Source of the DNA: a virus
Length of the DNA: 28,750 nucleotides
Virus record (IMG/VR): IMGVR_UViG_3300021373_000986
Coordinates: 1 to 28,750 of that record
Direction: 5' to 3' (one strand)
Numbering within the stretch: position 1 is the first letter of the stretch; each line of letters opens with the position of its first letter. Positions 21,460 through 28,750 of this stretch are shown here, in pieces. Below the pieces are notes generated by a model that saw only the letters and a list, made by a program, of their open reading frames with translations, was not told where the DNA came from and searched no databases. Position numbers and translations under genes: made by a program.

Positions 21460-21975
21460 AGAATCATCAATTTTTGATTGTGCTTGGGCAAGTCGCTTCA
21501 ATAAGTCATTGCGATCCATAACTACTTTTCCTTCAGTTTCAAAATCGTCTTCATCTTTTGCGTTCTTCTTTTCTTCTTTTTCAATCTGATGTTCAAGCCT
21601 TGCTTTCTGCATTTGTAAATTAATCATACGAAGTTTACGATCCACTTTAGAATCTTTTGCTTCCATAGCAGTTTTTAACATCTGATTTGCTGTTTCCATC
21701 AGTTTTGCGCCTGCATGTACTTCAACATTCATACCCAATGAGAATAATTCTTCAAAAGCGTTTAGTGCTTTAGAGTGTATTTCATCCATTTCTCTGTCAT
21801 GTTGATTTAAATCACTTACCATTGGTAGTGCAGCATCAATCTTATCAGTTGTTTCTAATTCAGCATTTAGAATTTCTGTTAATTCTCTGCTTTCTTCAAC
21901 TGTAGGAGTTTCATCAATTTCGTCCTCGTCATCAATGGGATTAATATTGAATGTTTCTTCTAATTTCTTCGTCAT
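21451..21975 (-). CDS. 16: Probable terminase small subunit, gp16-like
   Basis: 174 aa, near the 164 aa of T4 gp16. An acidic N-terminal region (residues 1-60) is followed by a helical core typical of small terminases (ALNAFEELFSLGMN, AKLMETANQMLKTAMEAKDS, KLRMINLQMQKARLEHQIEK) and a polar tail. Small terminases form rings that regulate gp17 and recognise DNA. Sequence resemblance is at the level of pattern (helix, ...A..AKDS..., helix) and context, being between gp4 and gp17. The start overlaps the gp4 stop (ATGA). It might instead be a core/scaffold protein. Confidence 0.65.
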   Translation of the reverse strand: MTKKLEETFNINPIDDEDEIDETPTVEESRELTEILNAELETTDKIDAALPMVSDLNQHDREMDEIHSKALNAFEELFSLGMNVEVHAGAKLMETANQMLKTAMEAKDSKVDRKLRMINLQMQKARLEHQIEKEEKKNAKDEDDFETEGKVVMDRNDLLKRLAQAQSKIDDSDK

Positions 21976-22433
21976 TTCTTTTTCCTCGGCTGTTTAGGTT
22001 TAGGTTTTTTAGTATTTGCGTATATATCGCCTTCATTCAATACTCTAAAACGCATACCTCTCTTTTTAGCCCACTTCGTTGCTGCTTCCCATTTAGCATA
22101 ATTAACAACTACTTGCTGTGCTTCGCCTCTCTTACGTGCAAACTCAGGTCTTGACTGAGATGCAGGTTTAATTTCAATAACTTCTGCTAGTTTATTACCT
22201 TTTGCATCTATATATGTAATTATAAAATCAGGAACATAAACAGTTAGCTTACCTGTTAGTGGATGCATATAATTTATCTTAACAGGTTCACTCGCCCAAG
22301 CAACTATATTAGGATTATTGTCACAAAACTGCATAAAAGTAAGTTCCCAACCACTTCTAAACGTTGGTGATCCTGCTCCTGCATATTTCTGTGGGTTTTG
22401 GACTTTGTATCTGCCCTGATGGTATTTACTCAT
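21972..22433 (-). CDS. 4: Head-completion nuclease-like protein gp4
   Basis: 153 aa, matching T4 gp4 (head completion, about 150 aa). Conserved run YHQGRYK.QNP.KY near the start, FRSGWELTFMQFCDNNPNIV (25-44), AWASEPVKINY, then the PD-(D/E)xK core: E30, PDF with D69, and EIK (E87, K89). T4 gp4 is needed to complete filled heads before tail joining, and the fold resembles TnsA-type nucleases. The C-terminus is a basic, proline-lysine tail. It overlaps genes on both sides by four bases (ATGA). Confidence 0.9.
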   Translation of the reverse strand: MSKYHQGRYKVQNPQKYAGAGSPTFRSGWELTFMQFCDNNPNIVAWASEPVKINYMHPLTGKLTVYVPDFIITYIDAKGNKLAEVIEIKPASQSRPEFARKRGEAQQVVVNYAKWEAATKWAKKRGMRFRVLNEGDIYANTKKPKPKQPRKKK

Positions 22434-22690
22434 TTGATTATTGTTCTATTTACAATATCACTTGTTGTTCTTCTAATAACTCTACCTGTTTTATAGCCTT
22501 TAATCTGTATGTTGTTAGTAATAAAATCGCCTAATTCATTTAGTGTCATATGATTAAAGTCTTCAATCAATTCACTTACTGGAGTGCCAAATTCTTTTGA
22601 TACAGATACAAGTTTAGCCGCAAAATTCTTTGCGTTTGTTTCTGATAGTCCACGGTTTCTTAATTTAGCAACAATAATATCTATATTCAT
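22430..22690 (-). CDS. Unknown small protein in tail/head operon (86 aa)
   Basis: 86 aa, mostly helical, with a basic C-terminus (GYKTGRVIRRTTSDIVNRTI). No domain recognised. It is coupled by four-base overlaps to both the tube-fold protein gene and the gp4 gene, so it is almost certainly translated. The context suggests a baseplate or head-completion accessory protein; nothing in the sequence proves this. Confidence 0.8.
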   Translation of the reverse strand: MNIDIIVAKLRNRGLSETNAKNFAAKLVSVSKEFGTPVSELIEDFNHMTLNELGDFITNNIQIKGYKTGRVIRRTTSDIVNRTIIK

Positions 22691-24345
22691 CTTAAAGTCC
22701 TTCTAATAAGATTTCCTATGTTCTGAATACTATTTTGCTTGCTATCTCTAGGTGCAATACTTGTAGAGCCAGTTGATATTGAACCTACAGGTCTAGCGTT
22801 ATTAGAAACTCTCGAATTACTAATAAGTGAGTCTCTGATTAAATCACCTGCTATTCCAAATCTACTTTGTGATCCTATACTTAAACCTGTTAAGTTTCCT
22901 ATACCACTATTTCCCAAAATTCCCTGTGTTACATCCCTAGTGATATTGCCTATGTCTATTTTACGACCATTAAAAAAAGATGAAACAAGTTCATTTCGGA
23001 TAGAGCTTGCTAAATCTCTACTACCATAGAAATCACTGCCTACCATTGAAGAATAATTAGATCCAGCCAATTGTGGACTTTGCGATATACCAGGTATTAG
23101 AGTATTAGTTTGATAATTATTGTTATTATTTACAAATGTATCAGGTATTTCGGTACTCGGTTCAAATGTATTACCGAAACTTTGGCCTCTAGAATAACGT
23201 AGTCGCCTTGCTTCTGCTTGTTCAGCCGATTGTCTAGCCATTATATCTGATAACGCTTGTCCTGCGGCTGTTTGCTGAGATGCTATATCTACTGGTTTAT
23301 ATTCTATCTGACTCGTAGAAGCACGTTCTACTGTTTCGGTCATTTGTGAATTAACTGCTACCGGTGACATTGCATAACGTGCTTCCATGAAATCAGAAAT
23401 TGCACGGGCTTTGTCTTCATTTGTAGCATTTCTATCATTCTCAGCACGTTTCATTGCTTGATAGAATTTTTGTAATTCTTGTAGTTGTCGTTGCTGCGCT
23501 TGCTGATTTGCTGCGTTCCTAGCAACATTTGCGGCGTCAGTATCAACTTCAAATACTTCAAGTTCTCTGTTAATACGTAGATTTTCTCTAAGTCTACTTG
23601 TAACAAAGTCACTGTTATCAACTGACAGGTCTTCTAATATAAACTCTAATCCCTCTTGCATCCATTGCGGTACTGCAGGAGGTTGAGTTGGAGTACCAAA
23701 TACAACGTTTTCTGGCTGTAATGTTATTGAAATTGTTCTTAAAGCACTTTGTGAATAGTCACTTTCAGAAAATGTAATACTTGTTACTACTGGATTTATT
23801 AATACAATTCTCTGAATAAAGCCGTCACCATTATCAAATGAACCGAAGAAATGGTATACTGTTACTTTATCGAAATTTTTATGAGATGATATCTGTGAAC
23901 CGGATGGGAATTTTCTTCCAGAATTTATATCTTCAATTGTTGATTGCATATTACCCGCATCAACATTTAACCCAGAGTTTTTGAATAATTTCGCATATAT
24001 GTCTTTTGCGAATATCATAGTTTTTCCATCAACAGTATCATAAAACGTTACTGTTACTTCTGGAAAATCTACTCTTGTTGGAATGTATTCACGTTTACCG
24101 TATCTATCAACGGGTTGCGTGGTTGTTTGAATAGTGATTGGCGACACGCTTTGTGCTTGTGCAGATATATCATTAACTGAACCAGTAGTGTTTGTAAATT
24201 CAACAAACCACTGGTCTGCCATCTTGGGAGCAGTTGTGATTGCAGATTCTGGTGCACCTCCGAATCCAAATCTTTTTCTCGCACCTCTGCTATCTGCTAA
24301 GATAGTACCTTCGGTACGTGCTTCTGCCTCCCTACGTGTCGCCAT
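22687..24345 (-). CDS. Tail-tube-fold protein, possible baseplate/tube initiator (gp54/gp48-like)
   Basis: 552 aa. Residues 40-225 have a pattern of the phage tail-tube fold (QWFVEFTNTTGSVNDISAQA, PITIQTTTQPVDRYGKREY, VTVTFYDTVDGK, and a later VVTSITFSESDYSQSALRTI), like gp19. A helical linker rich in Q, A and R (about 285-345) and a Ser/Asn/Gly-rich, disordered C-terminal third follow, ending NLIRRTLR. T4 has two tube-fold proteins at the tube base, gp54 and gp48, of 320 and 364 aa; this one is longer. The neighbour is gp19, 15 bases upstream. A baseplate-proximal tube cap or initiator is the most likely role, but the specific T4 equivalent is not certain. Confidence 0.65.
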   Translation of the reverse strand: MATRREAEARTEGTILADSRGARKRFGFGGAPESAITTAPKMADQWFVEFTNTTGSVNDISAQAQSVSPITIQTTTQPVDRYGKREYIPTRVDFPEVTVTFYDTVDGKTMIFAKDIYAKLFKNSGLNVDAGNMQSTIEDINSGRKFPSGSQISSHKNFDKVTVYHFFGSFDNGDGFIQRIVLINPVVTSITFSESDYSQSALRTISITLQPENVVFGTPTQPPAVPQWMQEGLEFILEDLSVDNSDFVTSRLRENLRINRELEVFEVDTDAANVARNAANQQAQQRQLQELQKFYQAMKRAENDRNATNEDKARAISDFMEARYAMSPVAVNSQMTETVERASTSQIEYKPVDIASQQTAAGQALSDIMARQSAEQAEARRLRYSRGQSFGNTFEPSTEIPDTFVNNNNNYQTNTLIPGISQSPQLAGSNYSSMVGSDFYGSRDLASSIRNELVSSFFNGRKIDIGNITRDVTQGILGNSGIGNLTGLSIGSQSRFGIAGDLIRDSLISNSRVSNNARPVGSISTGSTSIAPRDSKQNSIQNIGNLIRRTLR

Positions 24346-24360
24346 TCCTATTTCCTTTTA

Positions 24361-24954
24361 TTAGCCTAAGATTGATGAGTTGTTAACGAAACCCTGACCT
24401 GGCATAATATCATCGTCTGTGAATACTGCGTTATCGTATTGTAGCGTAAGTGCGATTGTTACTGGATCTGAAACTGCGTAATCAGACTGTGAGTAATCAG
24501 CATTTTGTACAAAACAACCTTCCAGCTGCCACTGTTCAACAGGAATACCGTCGTTACCATTTAGAATTTCAACAAATGTTGAGAATTTATAGTTGGTACC
24601 CGCTGCTGGACCAGTTTGATTTTTATGGTCTAGCTGTGATTGCAGTTGACGACCTACTAGTTTAGTTAGGTTGTTAGCAATGTCATCACGTAGTGTAATT
24701 GTGATTGGTTCCCATGTGTGCTTACCCATCATGTACATACGTGAGTTGTATGAATCGACTGGGATTGATTCGTGTGTAACTTTAGGACGAGTTACATTCA
24801 TCACTTGACGTGTGAATTCTTGTGTTGCTGTCCCAACGCCGCCGAAACCTGCTACTTGAACACGGAAACGATAGTTTAGTTTAGGCTGTAGAATACCGGT
24901 GCCTGTACCCGAAGAATCTAGAGGTACACCGAAATTACTTAGTGTTCTTGCCAT
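24361..24954 (-). CDS. 19: Tail tube protein gp19
   Basis: 197 aa from the ATG at 24954 (a longer frame to 24981 lacks a ribosome binding site; AGGAG lies eight bases before 24954). The sequence has the tube fold: FRVQVAGFGG (about 30-39), PKVTHESIPVDSYNSRMYMM, TWEPITITLRDD, and the C-terminal QNADYSQSDYAVSDPVTIAL typical of tube monomers (final beta strands). T4 gp19 is 163 aa. Hexameric rings of this protein stack inside the sheath. It follows gp18, is served by the late motif near 25010, and precedes the second tube-fold protein. Confidence 0.92.
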   Translation of the reverse strand: MARTLSNFGVPLDSSGTGTGILQPKLNYRFRVQVAGFGGVGTATQEFTRQVMNVTRPKVTHESIPVDSYNSRMYMMGKHTWEPITITLRDDIANNLTKLVGRQLQSQLDHKNQTGPAAGTNYKFSTFVEILNGNDGIPVEQWQLEGCFVQNADYSQSDYAVSDPVTIALTLQYDNAVFTDDDIMPGQGFVNNSSILG

Positions 24955-25001
24955 TTTTATGTCTCCTAATATAGTTTGCAAACTAATTCATAGTTATACA
25001 A

Positions 25002-25010
25002 GTATTTATC
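25002..25010 (-). promoter_or_regulatory. T4-like late promoter motif (tail tube gp19)
   Basis: GATAAATAC on the minus strand, 47 bases before the gp19 ATG at 24954, just downstream of the sheath terminator. Confidence 0.75.
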
Positions 25011-25041
25011 TGTTATGCTCATTATTAAAGTTGTATATAAT

Positions 25042-25068
25042 AAAAAACCCCGCCGAAGCAGGGTTTTT
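25042..25068 (-). terminator. Intrinsic terminator after the tail sheath gene
   Basis: Minus strand CCCTGC-TTCG-GCGGGG (25063-25048; one T-G pair), followed by six T. It has a UUCG loop, flanked by A and T runs, and lies about 28 bases after the gp18 stop. Confidence 0.92.
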
Positions 25069-25090
25069 CAATTAAATTATCGCTGAACTA

Positions 25091-27748
25091 TTATAGTTCT
25101 TCGCCTGTGTTACGAATACGTAGTGGAATGTAGATGAATTCTACTGATTTCACTGGTTGAATTGCAACGTCAACCCATAGCTCGTTTCTGTCGATACGTG
25201 CTGGTGTGTTGTTTGATTCGTCACATACTACTAGGAAGTCATATAGACCACGCTCTGATACTAGCTGACCACAGAAACGCTCTACTGCATCACGGATGTT
25301 GTCACGTGTGATTTTATCATTCTGTTCGAATAAGAAACCACGTGATAATTGATCCAGATTGTAACGCATGTAGTTTACTAGACGTGCTACGTTGATACGA
25401 TCCATTGCTGACGCAAATGATTGTAGAGTTTTCTGACCGTATACTACTAGTCCTGTGCCTGGCATATCTGCAATTGGGTTCATACGGTTCATATATAGAA
25501 CGTCACGCTGACCTTCTGATAGACGAACTCTTACAAACTCATTCTCTGCGTTTACGTAACCAACTGCTGATGCGTTTGTTACTACACCACGTGTTAGACC
25601 CGCTGGAGCAAACCATGGGAATGATACTTGGTCTGAGAATGCGATTGTGCGTAGCGCAATTGCTGATGCTGGCATTACAACGTCATTACCTGATAAGTCT
25701 GTTGATAGACCGTGTGGGTAATAGATACCTGCGTATGCATCTGCTGGAATGTTGTCATCTGCCCAGTTTTTGATTGATGTTGTATCACCTCTTAGTGTTA
25801 GTGGTGCATCACCGATAACGAATGCGATTTCTTTTTTGTCTTTGTTAAGACCTAGCATTTCGTCCATTAATTCTGGGTACCCAGGTGCTGCAATTAGATT
25901 GAAGTATGTTGCTTCTGAGCGGATTCCTTCGTTGCCTGCTAGTGCCGCTTGCATTGCTTCAACTACCATGTGACGTTGTGCCGCTGCGCCGAATTTGCCT
26001 GCACCATCTAGTTCAGTACCTGAACACCATTCCCATTTACCATCAACCCATTTCTTAACGTTGTATGTTGAATGGTCCATGTTAACCATCAGAATACCTT
26101 CTGGGTATAGTTCTGCATTTGGTGTTTTATCATGTGCTGTTCTATTATTAGCAACTAAGTTTGTGAAAGGCGCATCATATGAGTAGTGACCGAAAATTAC
26201 ACCATTTGTTGATGATTGGTCAGAATTATCTAGTTTTACCCATGTTGTTCCGTTCCAACGATGAATTGCTGGATATGGTTTTGCGTCACCATCAACCCAA
26301 ATATCACCTGTTGATAGTGGAGACGAACCGTCTTTTCTTACTGTAGGTTTTGCCGAACGTAGTTGTAATTCTGCTTGGCCTAATCCGTTGTTGTCTTCTG
26401 ACCATGCATAGTGAACCCACTGCTGTTCGCCGTTGATGTATTCTGCACGTAGAAGTTCGATTTTCAGGTCTGCATTATACCATAGAGTACCTTCTTCAAT
26501 ATCACCATTTGGCTGTGCTGCATTTGCTTCAAACGCTAGATTTTCCCATGATGTTGCGATGATTGTTGCTGCACTTAGACCCCATGCCATGTTTTCACTT
26601 GCAGGGAAATTAATAGTGATTGATTTACCGTCAGTTTTTACAAATTTGATACCATCTGTACCAAATAACTCTACTGATACATTCAATTGTGAAAGCATTG
26701 CGCTTGCTTGTAAGTTTTGGATAACTGATGTTGTTGCGATTGTATTTTGTGAATCACCATATGTAAATGATAGACCATCAATTTCGATTGTGCCAAATAC
26801 TGAACCACCTGTTGATGGGATAGTAATGCTATTAGTTTGCGCACCATTATGTCTTTTGATTTGGAAATAGCCTTTACCATGATACTTTAGGAATACATCG
26901 CCTGCATTTCCTAGATAATCGCTTGCTTCATCGTCTGTTGCATATGCAGGAACTTGTGATAGAATGAACCTACCTGCCGCTGATGAATATGAACTTACAT
27001 TTACATCAAGGCCGCCGCCCTGTGTTGTCAGTCTCACATATGTGTCACCCGCAACACCTGATGGTGCAAATTTAGCAAACTGAAAATTAGGAGAACCGAT
27101 GTCACCTAATAGAATCCAGTCTGTTGAAACTTTTTTCCAATATGTAATTCTTGTTGTAGATGTAACTACTGCGAATTGACCGCTAGATCCAAATACGTTA
27201 GCAGGTGAAGCGAAGCCGCCTGCGTTTTCTTGTTCTACATTGCCTGTACCTGGTACGTCATTAAGTACGATTGGATTTACTTTAACCCAGTCTGTACCAT
27301 CATGTTCAAATAAACCAAAGTCAGAATCATCAATGTCTAACCAATAAGTTCCATCTTCGATAAAGCCTCTTGGCTCATTTGCTGTTGATTGAAGTTGTGC
27401 TAAGTCTACATCCGCACGAATAACATAAGCGTTATTTGATACGCCTAGATACTGATATGCTGCTAGAAGACCATATTCACTTGTCTCTGCCCCTTGCACA
27501 ACTGAACCACCTACTTCGTAGAATAGAGGTTCGCCGAATGTCTCGACTAGTTCACGCTGTGAAGAAACAAGATAAGCAACGCCTGCATTTTGTGGTAGGG
27601 TGCCAGCTGCAATTGCTGAACCTGATGCGTCTGCTTTGTTTGACGCTGTTGCTACTACTAATAGCGGTAGTGTACCTTGTGTGGCTGCTGCATACTGAGA
27701 TTCGTCAGTCACCATCACTGATACGCCTGGGGATACTAATGTCGCCAT
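25091..27748 (-). CDS. 18: Tail sheath protein gp18, enlarged by inserted W-rich modules
   Basis: 885 aa, versus 659 for T4 gp18. The N-terminal (about 1-115) and C-terminal (about 590-885) parts form the recognisable sheath core, ending in VDVAIQPVKSVEFIYIPLRI, a hallmark of sheath C-termini. Between them lies a large surface-type insertion that includes at least four related units ending in W or WNG (about 130-158, 418-447, 480-507, 550-575; for example GDIWVDGD then HRWNGTTWVKLDN). The contractile sheath drives the tube into the cell; the insertion would decorate the outside. A terminator and a late-type motif variant at 27783-27791 flank the gene. Confidence 0.96.
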   Translation of the reverse strand: MATLVSPGVSVMVTDESQYAAATQGTLPLLVVATASNKADASGSAIAAGTLPQNAGVAYLVSSQRELVETFGEPLFYEVGGSVVQGAETSEYGLLAAYQYLGVSNNAYVIRADVDLAQLQSTANEPRGFIEDGTYWLDIDDSDFGLFEHDGTDWVKVNPIVLNDVPGTGNVEQENAGGFASPANVFGSSGQFAVVTSTTRITYWKKVSTDWILLGDIGSPNFQFAKFAPSGVAGDTYVRLTTQGGGLDVNVSSYSSAAGRFILSQVPAYATDDEASDYLGNAGDVFLKYHGKGYFQIKRHNGAQTNSITIPSTGGSVFGTIEIDGLSFTYGDSQNTIATTSVIQNLQASAMLSQLNVSVELFGTDGIKFVKTDGKSITINFPASENMAWGLSAATIIATSWENLAFEANAAQPNGDIEEGTLWYNADLKIELLRAEYINGEQQWVHYAWSEDNNGLGQAELQLRSAKPTVRKDGSSPLSTGDIWVDGDAKPYPAIHRWNGTTWVKLDNSDQSSTNGVIFGHYSYDAPFTNLVANNRTAHDKTPNAELYPEGILMVNMDHSTYNVKKWVDGKWEWCSGTELDGAGKFGAAAQRHMVVEAMQAALAGNEGIRSEATYFNLIAAPGYPELMDEMLGLNKDKKEIAFVIGDAPLTLRGDTTSIKNWADDNIPADAYAGIYYPHGLSTDLSGNDVVMPASAIALRTIAFSDQVSFPWFAPAGLTRGVVTNASAVGYVNAENEFVRVRLSEGQRDVLYMNRMNPIADMPGTGLVVYGQKTLQSFASAMDRINVARLVNYMRYNLDQLSRGFLFEQNDKITRDNIRDAVERFCGQLVSERGLYDFLVVCDESNNTPARIDRNELWVDVAIQPVKSVEFIYIPLRIRNTGEEL

Positions 27749-27782
27749 TCTGTTTCTCCTTTGTTATAAAGAATTGCTAAGA

Positions 27783-27791
27783 GTATTTAGC
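27783..27791 (-). promoter_or_regulatory. Late promoter motif variant upstream of gp18
   Basis: GCTAAATAC on the minus strand, one base from the GATAAATAC seen elsewhere, 34 bases before the ATG at 27748. It is embedded in a short hairpin GCTAA-ATACTC-TTAGC. AAAGGAGAAACAGA precedes the ATG. The deviating second base makes this weaker evidence. Confidence 0.45.
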
Positions 27792-27825
27792 TAAAAAAGA
27801 GAAAAAATAGCGATTTCAGAATTAA

Positions 27826-28440
27826 CTACGTAGACAATGTTTGTTCAACTTGACTATATAGTGCATCCAAAGTAGTATCATTGTATATGATATTTTCAAA
27901 CTTGTTGTTTGTATCAATCCATTTCCATTCAGAAGGATGAACATCATAGTTTGACATGAGGTCTGATCCAGTAGTATTATCTAATACCGCAGAACCCCAC
28001 CATTCAGGCTGTTCTCCTCTACGAACTTGCCAGACTTTGCCACCAAGTTCTCTAATCATACTCATTTCATTAGGGAAACGTACATCAGGAATTACATAGT
28101 TGTAATGAGGGTTATCAATCATATGCTTCTTAACTAAACTGACCCATATACCGTCATCAAAGCCATTACGCATACAATCTGTTCCGAACTCTTGTAGAAC
28201 TAGTCGAGGTGTAATCTCTCGTCCTGTTTCTTGTGTCCAGAATTTATCTACTTTCTCACGCCAAATTCTGCTACGGTCAGTATCACCTTCTAACATAGCA
28301 CGATCCCAACCGAATACTTGTGCTACGCCGTCTTTTAGTTTGTCTGCGAAAGAAATCTTTTTAAAATCGTGGTAGTCTACTAAGATATCTGCTACTGTTC
28401 CTTTACCTGAGCCTATTAACCCACATATTCCTATAATCAT
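27826..28440 (-). CDS. 1: Deoxynucleoside monophosphate kinase gp1
   Basis: 204 aa, versus 241 for T4 gp1. The P-loop GLIGSGKGT (7-15), KISFADKLKDGVAQVFGWDR (33-52), EFGTDCMRNGFDD and PDVRFPNE (118-125 region) match the phage dNMP kinase family. It phosphorylates dNMPs to dNDPs for DNA synthesis, using nucleotides released from host DNA. The start overlaps the DUF3147 gene stop by 3 bases (TTATGA), with GAGG five bases upstream. It precedes gp18 by about 78 bases, an unusual neighbour for an early metabolic gene. Confidence 0.94.
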   Translation of the reverse strand: MIIGICGLIGSGKGTVADILVDYHDFKKISFADKLKDGVAQVFGWDRAMLEGDTDRSRIWREKVDKFWTQETGREITPRLVLQEFGTDCMRNGFDDGIWVSLVKKHMIDNPHYNYVIPDVRFPNEMSMIRELGGKVWQVRRGEQPEWWGSAVLDNTTGSDLMSNYDVHPSEWKWIDTNNKFENIIYNDTTLDALYSQVEQTLST

Positions 28441-28750
28441 AAAAACCTCAATAAGATGTTATACAGAATGATAGTCACGGCAGATCCTAATAACATAGAA
28501 TACCAAAAGCCGATATGACTAATCGTTAATCCGAATATAACAAAAAATATTAAGGATGTCAAGACAAAATATATAGTTTCGAAAGAAAACTTTGTGAATA
28601 CTTCTGCTTCTACACCAGAGAAATACATAAAGAACATTGCGAGAAAGGCGGTAAAAGGTATACCCATTAATAATGCAGCCATAGTAGCACTTCGTTGTGC
28701 TATCGTACTTACACTCGCAACGAGTATACCTGAGATTATTGCTTTAAGTA
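28437..28750 (-). CDS. DUF3147-like inner-membrane protein (partial, 5' end outside window)
   Basis: The frame is open from the stop at 28437 to the high-coordinate edge, giving 104 residues, so an internal ATG at 28682 (81 aa) is probably not the true start. The sequence fits the DUF3147 small membrane protein family: SGILVASVSTIAQRSATMAA, then ALLMGIPFTAFLAMFFMYF, YFVLTSLIFFVIF and a final HIGFWYSMLLGSAVTIILYN. About three to four transmembrane helices are expected. Bacterial family members are uncharacterised inner-membrane proteins. In a phage the role is unknown; it is coupled to the dNMP kinase gene. The family assignment is from memory of the motif pattern. Confidence 0.75.
   Translation of the reverse strand, partial: LKAIISGILVASVSTIAQRSATMAALLMGIPFTAFLAMFFMYFSGVEAEVFTKFSFETIYFVLTSLIFFVIFGLTISHIGFWYSMLLGSAVTIILYNILLRFL

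Noticed and set aside
25405-26870. Long plus-strand open frames opposite the sheath gene (122 and 145 codons), and others such as 14997-15458, 10993-11439 and 19365-19757
   Set aside because: They lie antisense to well-supported genes with clear motifs, have no ribosome binding sites or domains, and are rich in Leu, Ser, Ile and Cys as expected from mirrored codons.
28437-28682. A complete 81-aa membrane protein starting at 28682
   Set aside because: The same frame stays open to the window edge and the upstream residues continue the DUF3147-like pattern, so this is more likely the 3' part of a larger gene.
1-28750. tRNA genes, CRISPR arrays, insertion sequences, integrase or attachment sites
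   Set aside because: Intergenic gaps are short (the longest is about 190 bases, at 13952-14137) and filled with promoters and terminators; I saw no cloverleaf, spaced repeats, transposase or integrase motif.

Overview
This window is a stretch of a tailed-phage genome of the T4-like myovirus type. All 38 genes I can support lie on the minus strand, so transcription runs from high to low coordinates. The hallmark set is clear: UvsW, UvsX, UvsY, gp32-like ssDNA-binding protein, class I ribonucleotide reductase NrdA/NrdB, terminase large subunit gp17, head-completion nuclease gp4, tail tube gp19, tail sheath gp18 and dNMP kinase gp1. Gene neighbours (a DUF59 iron-sulfur protein, a QueD-like enzyme, a 2OG-Fe(II) oxygenase, a class I methyltransferase) resemble the marine/cyanophage-like and alphaproteobacterial branches of the T4 superfamily rather than enteric T4. 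The host cannot be read from the window.

Layout in the direction of transcription. (a) 28750-17032, late structure and packaging block: a partial DUF3147 membrane protein, gp1 kinase, gp18 sheath, gp19 tube, a second tube-fold protein, an 86-aa unknown, gp4, a gp16-like small terminase, two unknown proteins (one with a capsid-targeting-like N-terminus), gp17 and a 480-aa unknown. Four of these transcription units start at a GATAAATAC-type T4 late promoter motif, a fifth (gp18) at a variant, and three end in C(UUCG)G hairpin terminators. (b) 16983-14085, an early island: three closely packed copies of one strong sigma70-like promoter, two single-gene units, then a five-gene operon that includes two tiny genes (44 and 58 aa) and ends in a secreted pectin-acetylesterase/Notum-like hydrolase and a terminator. 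(c) 14066-12879, gp32 with its own promoter, a repeat-bearing leader and a terminator. (d) 12858-5268, a tightly packed recombination and nucleotide block: uvsX, queD-like, a 79-aa unknown, uvsY, nrdA, an unknown, nrdB, methyltransferase, oxygenase. (e) 5264-3804, two more genes (100-aa unknown, AAA ATPase), each with a copy of the same early promoter, closed by an unusual large-loop terminator. (f) 3795-1, DUF59 protein, uvsW, two unknowns, a gp62-like clamp-loader subunit, a zinc-finger-like protein and the start of an AbrB-like gene cut by the window edge.

The most interesting signals are the five-copy early promoter/leader cassette (conserved even in its spacer), the early operon ending in a secreted Notum/PAE-like esterase, the repeats and inverted repeat in the gp32 control region, an enlarged sheath protein carrying repeated W-rich beta modules, and the capsid-targeting-like peptide on the 193-aa protein.
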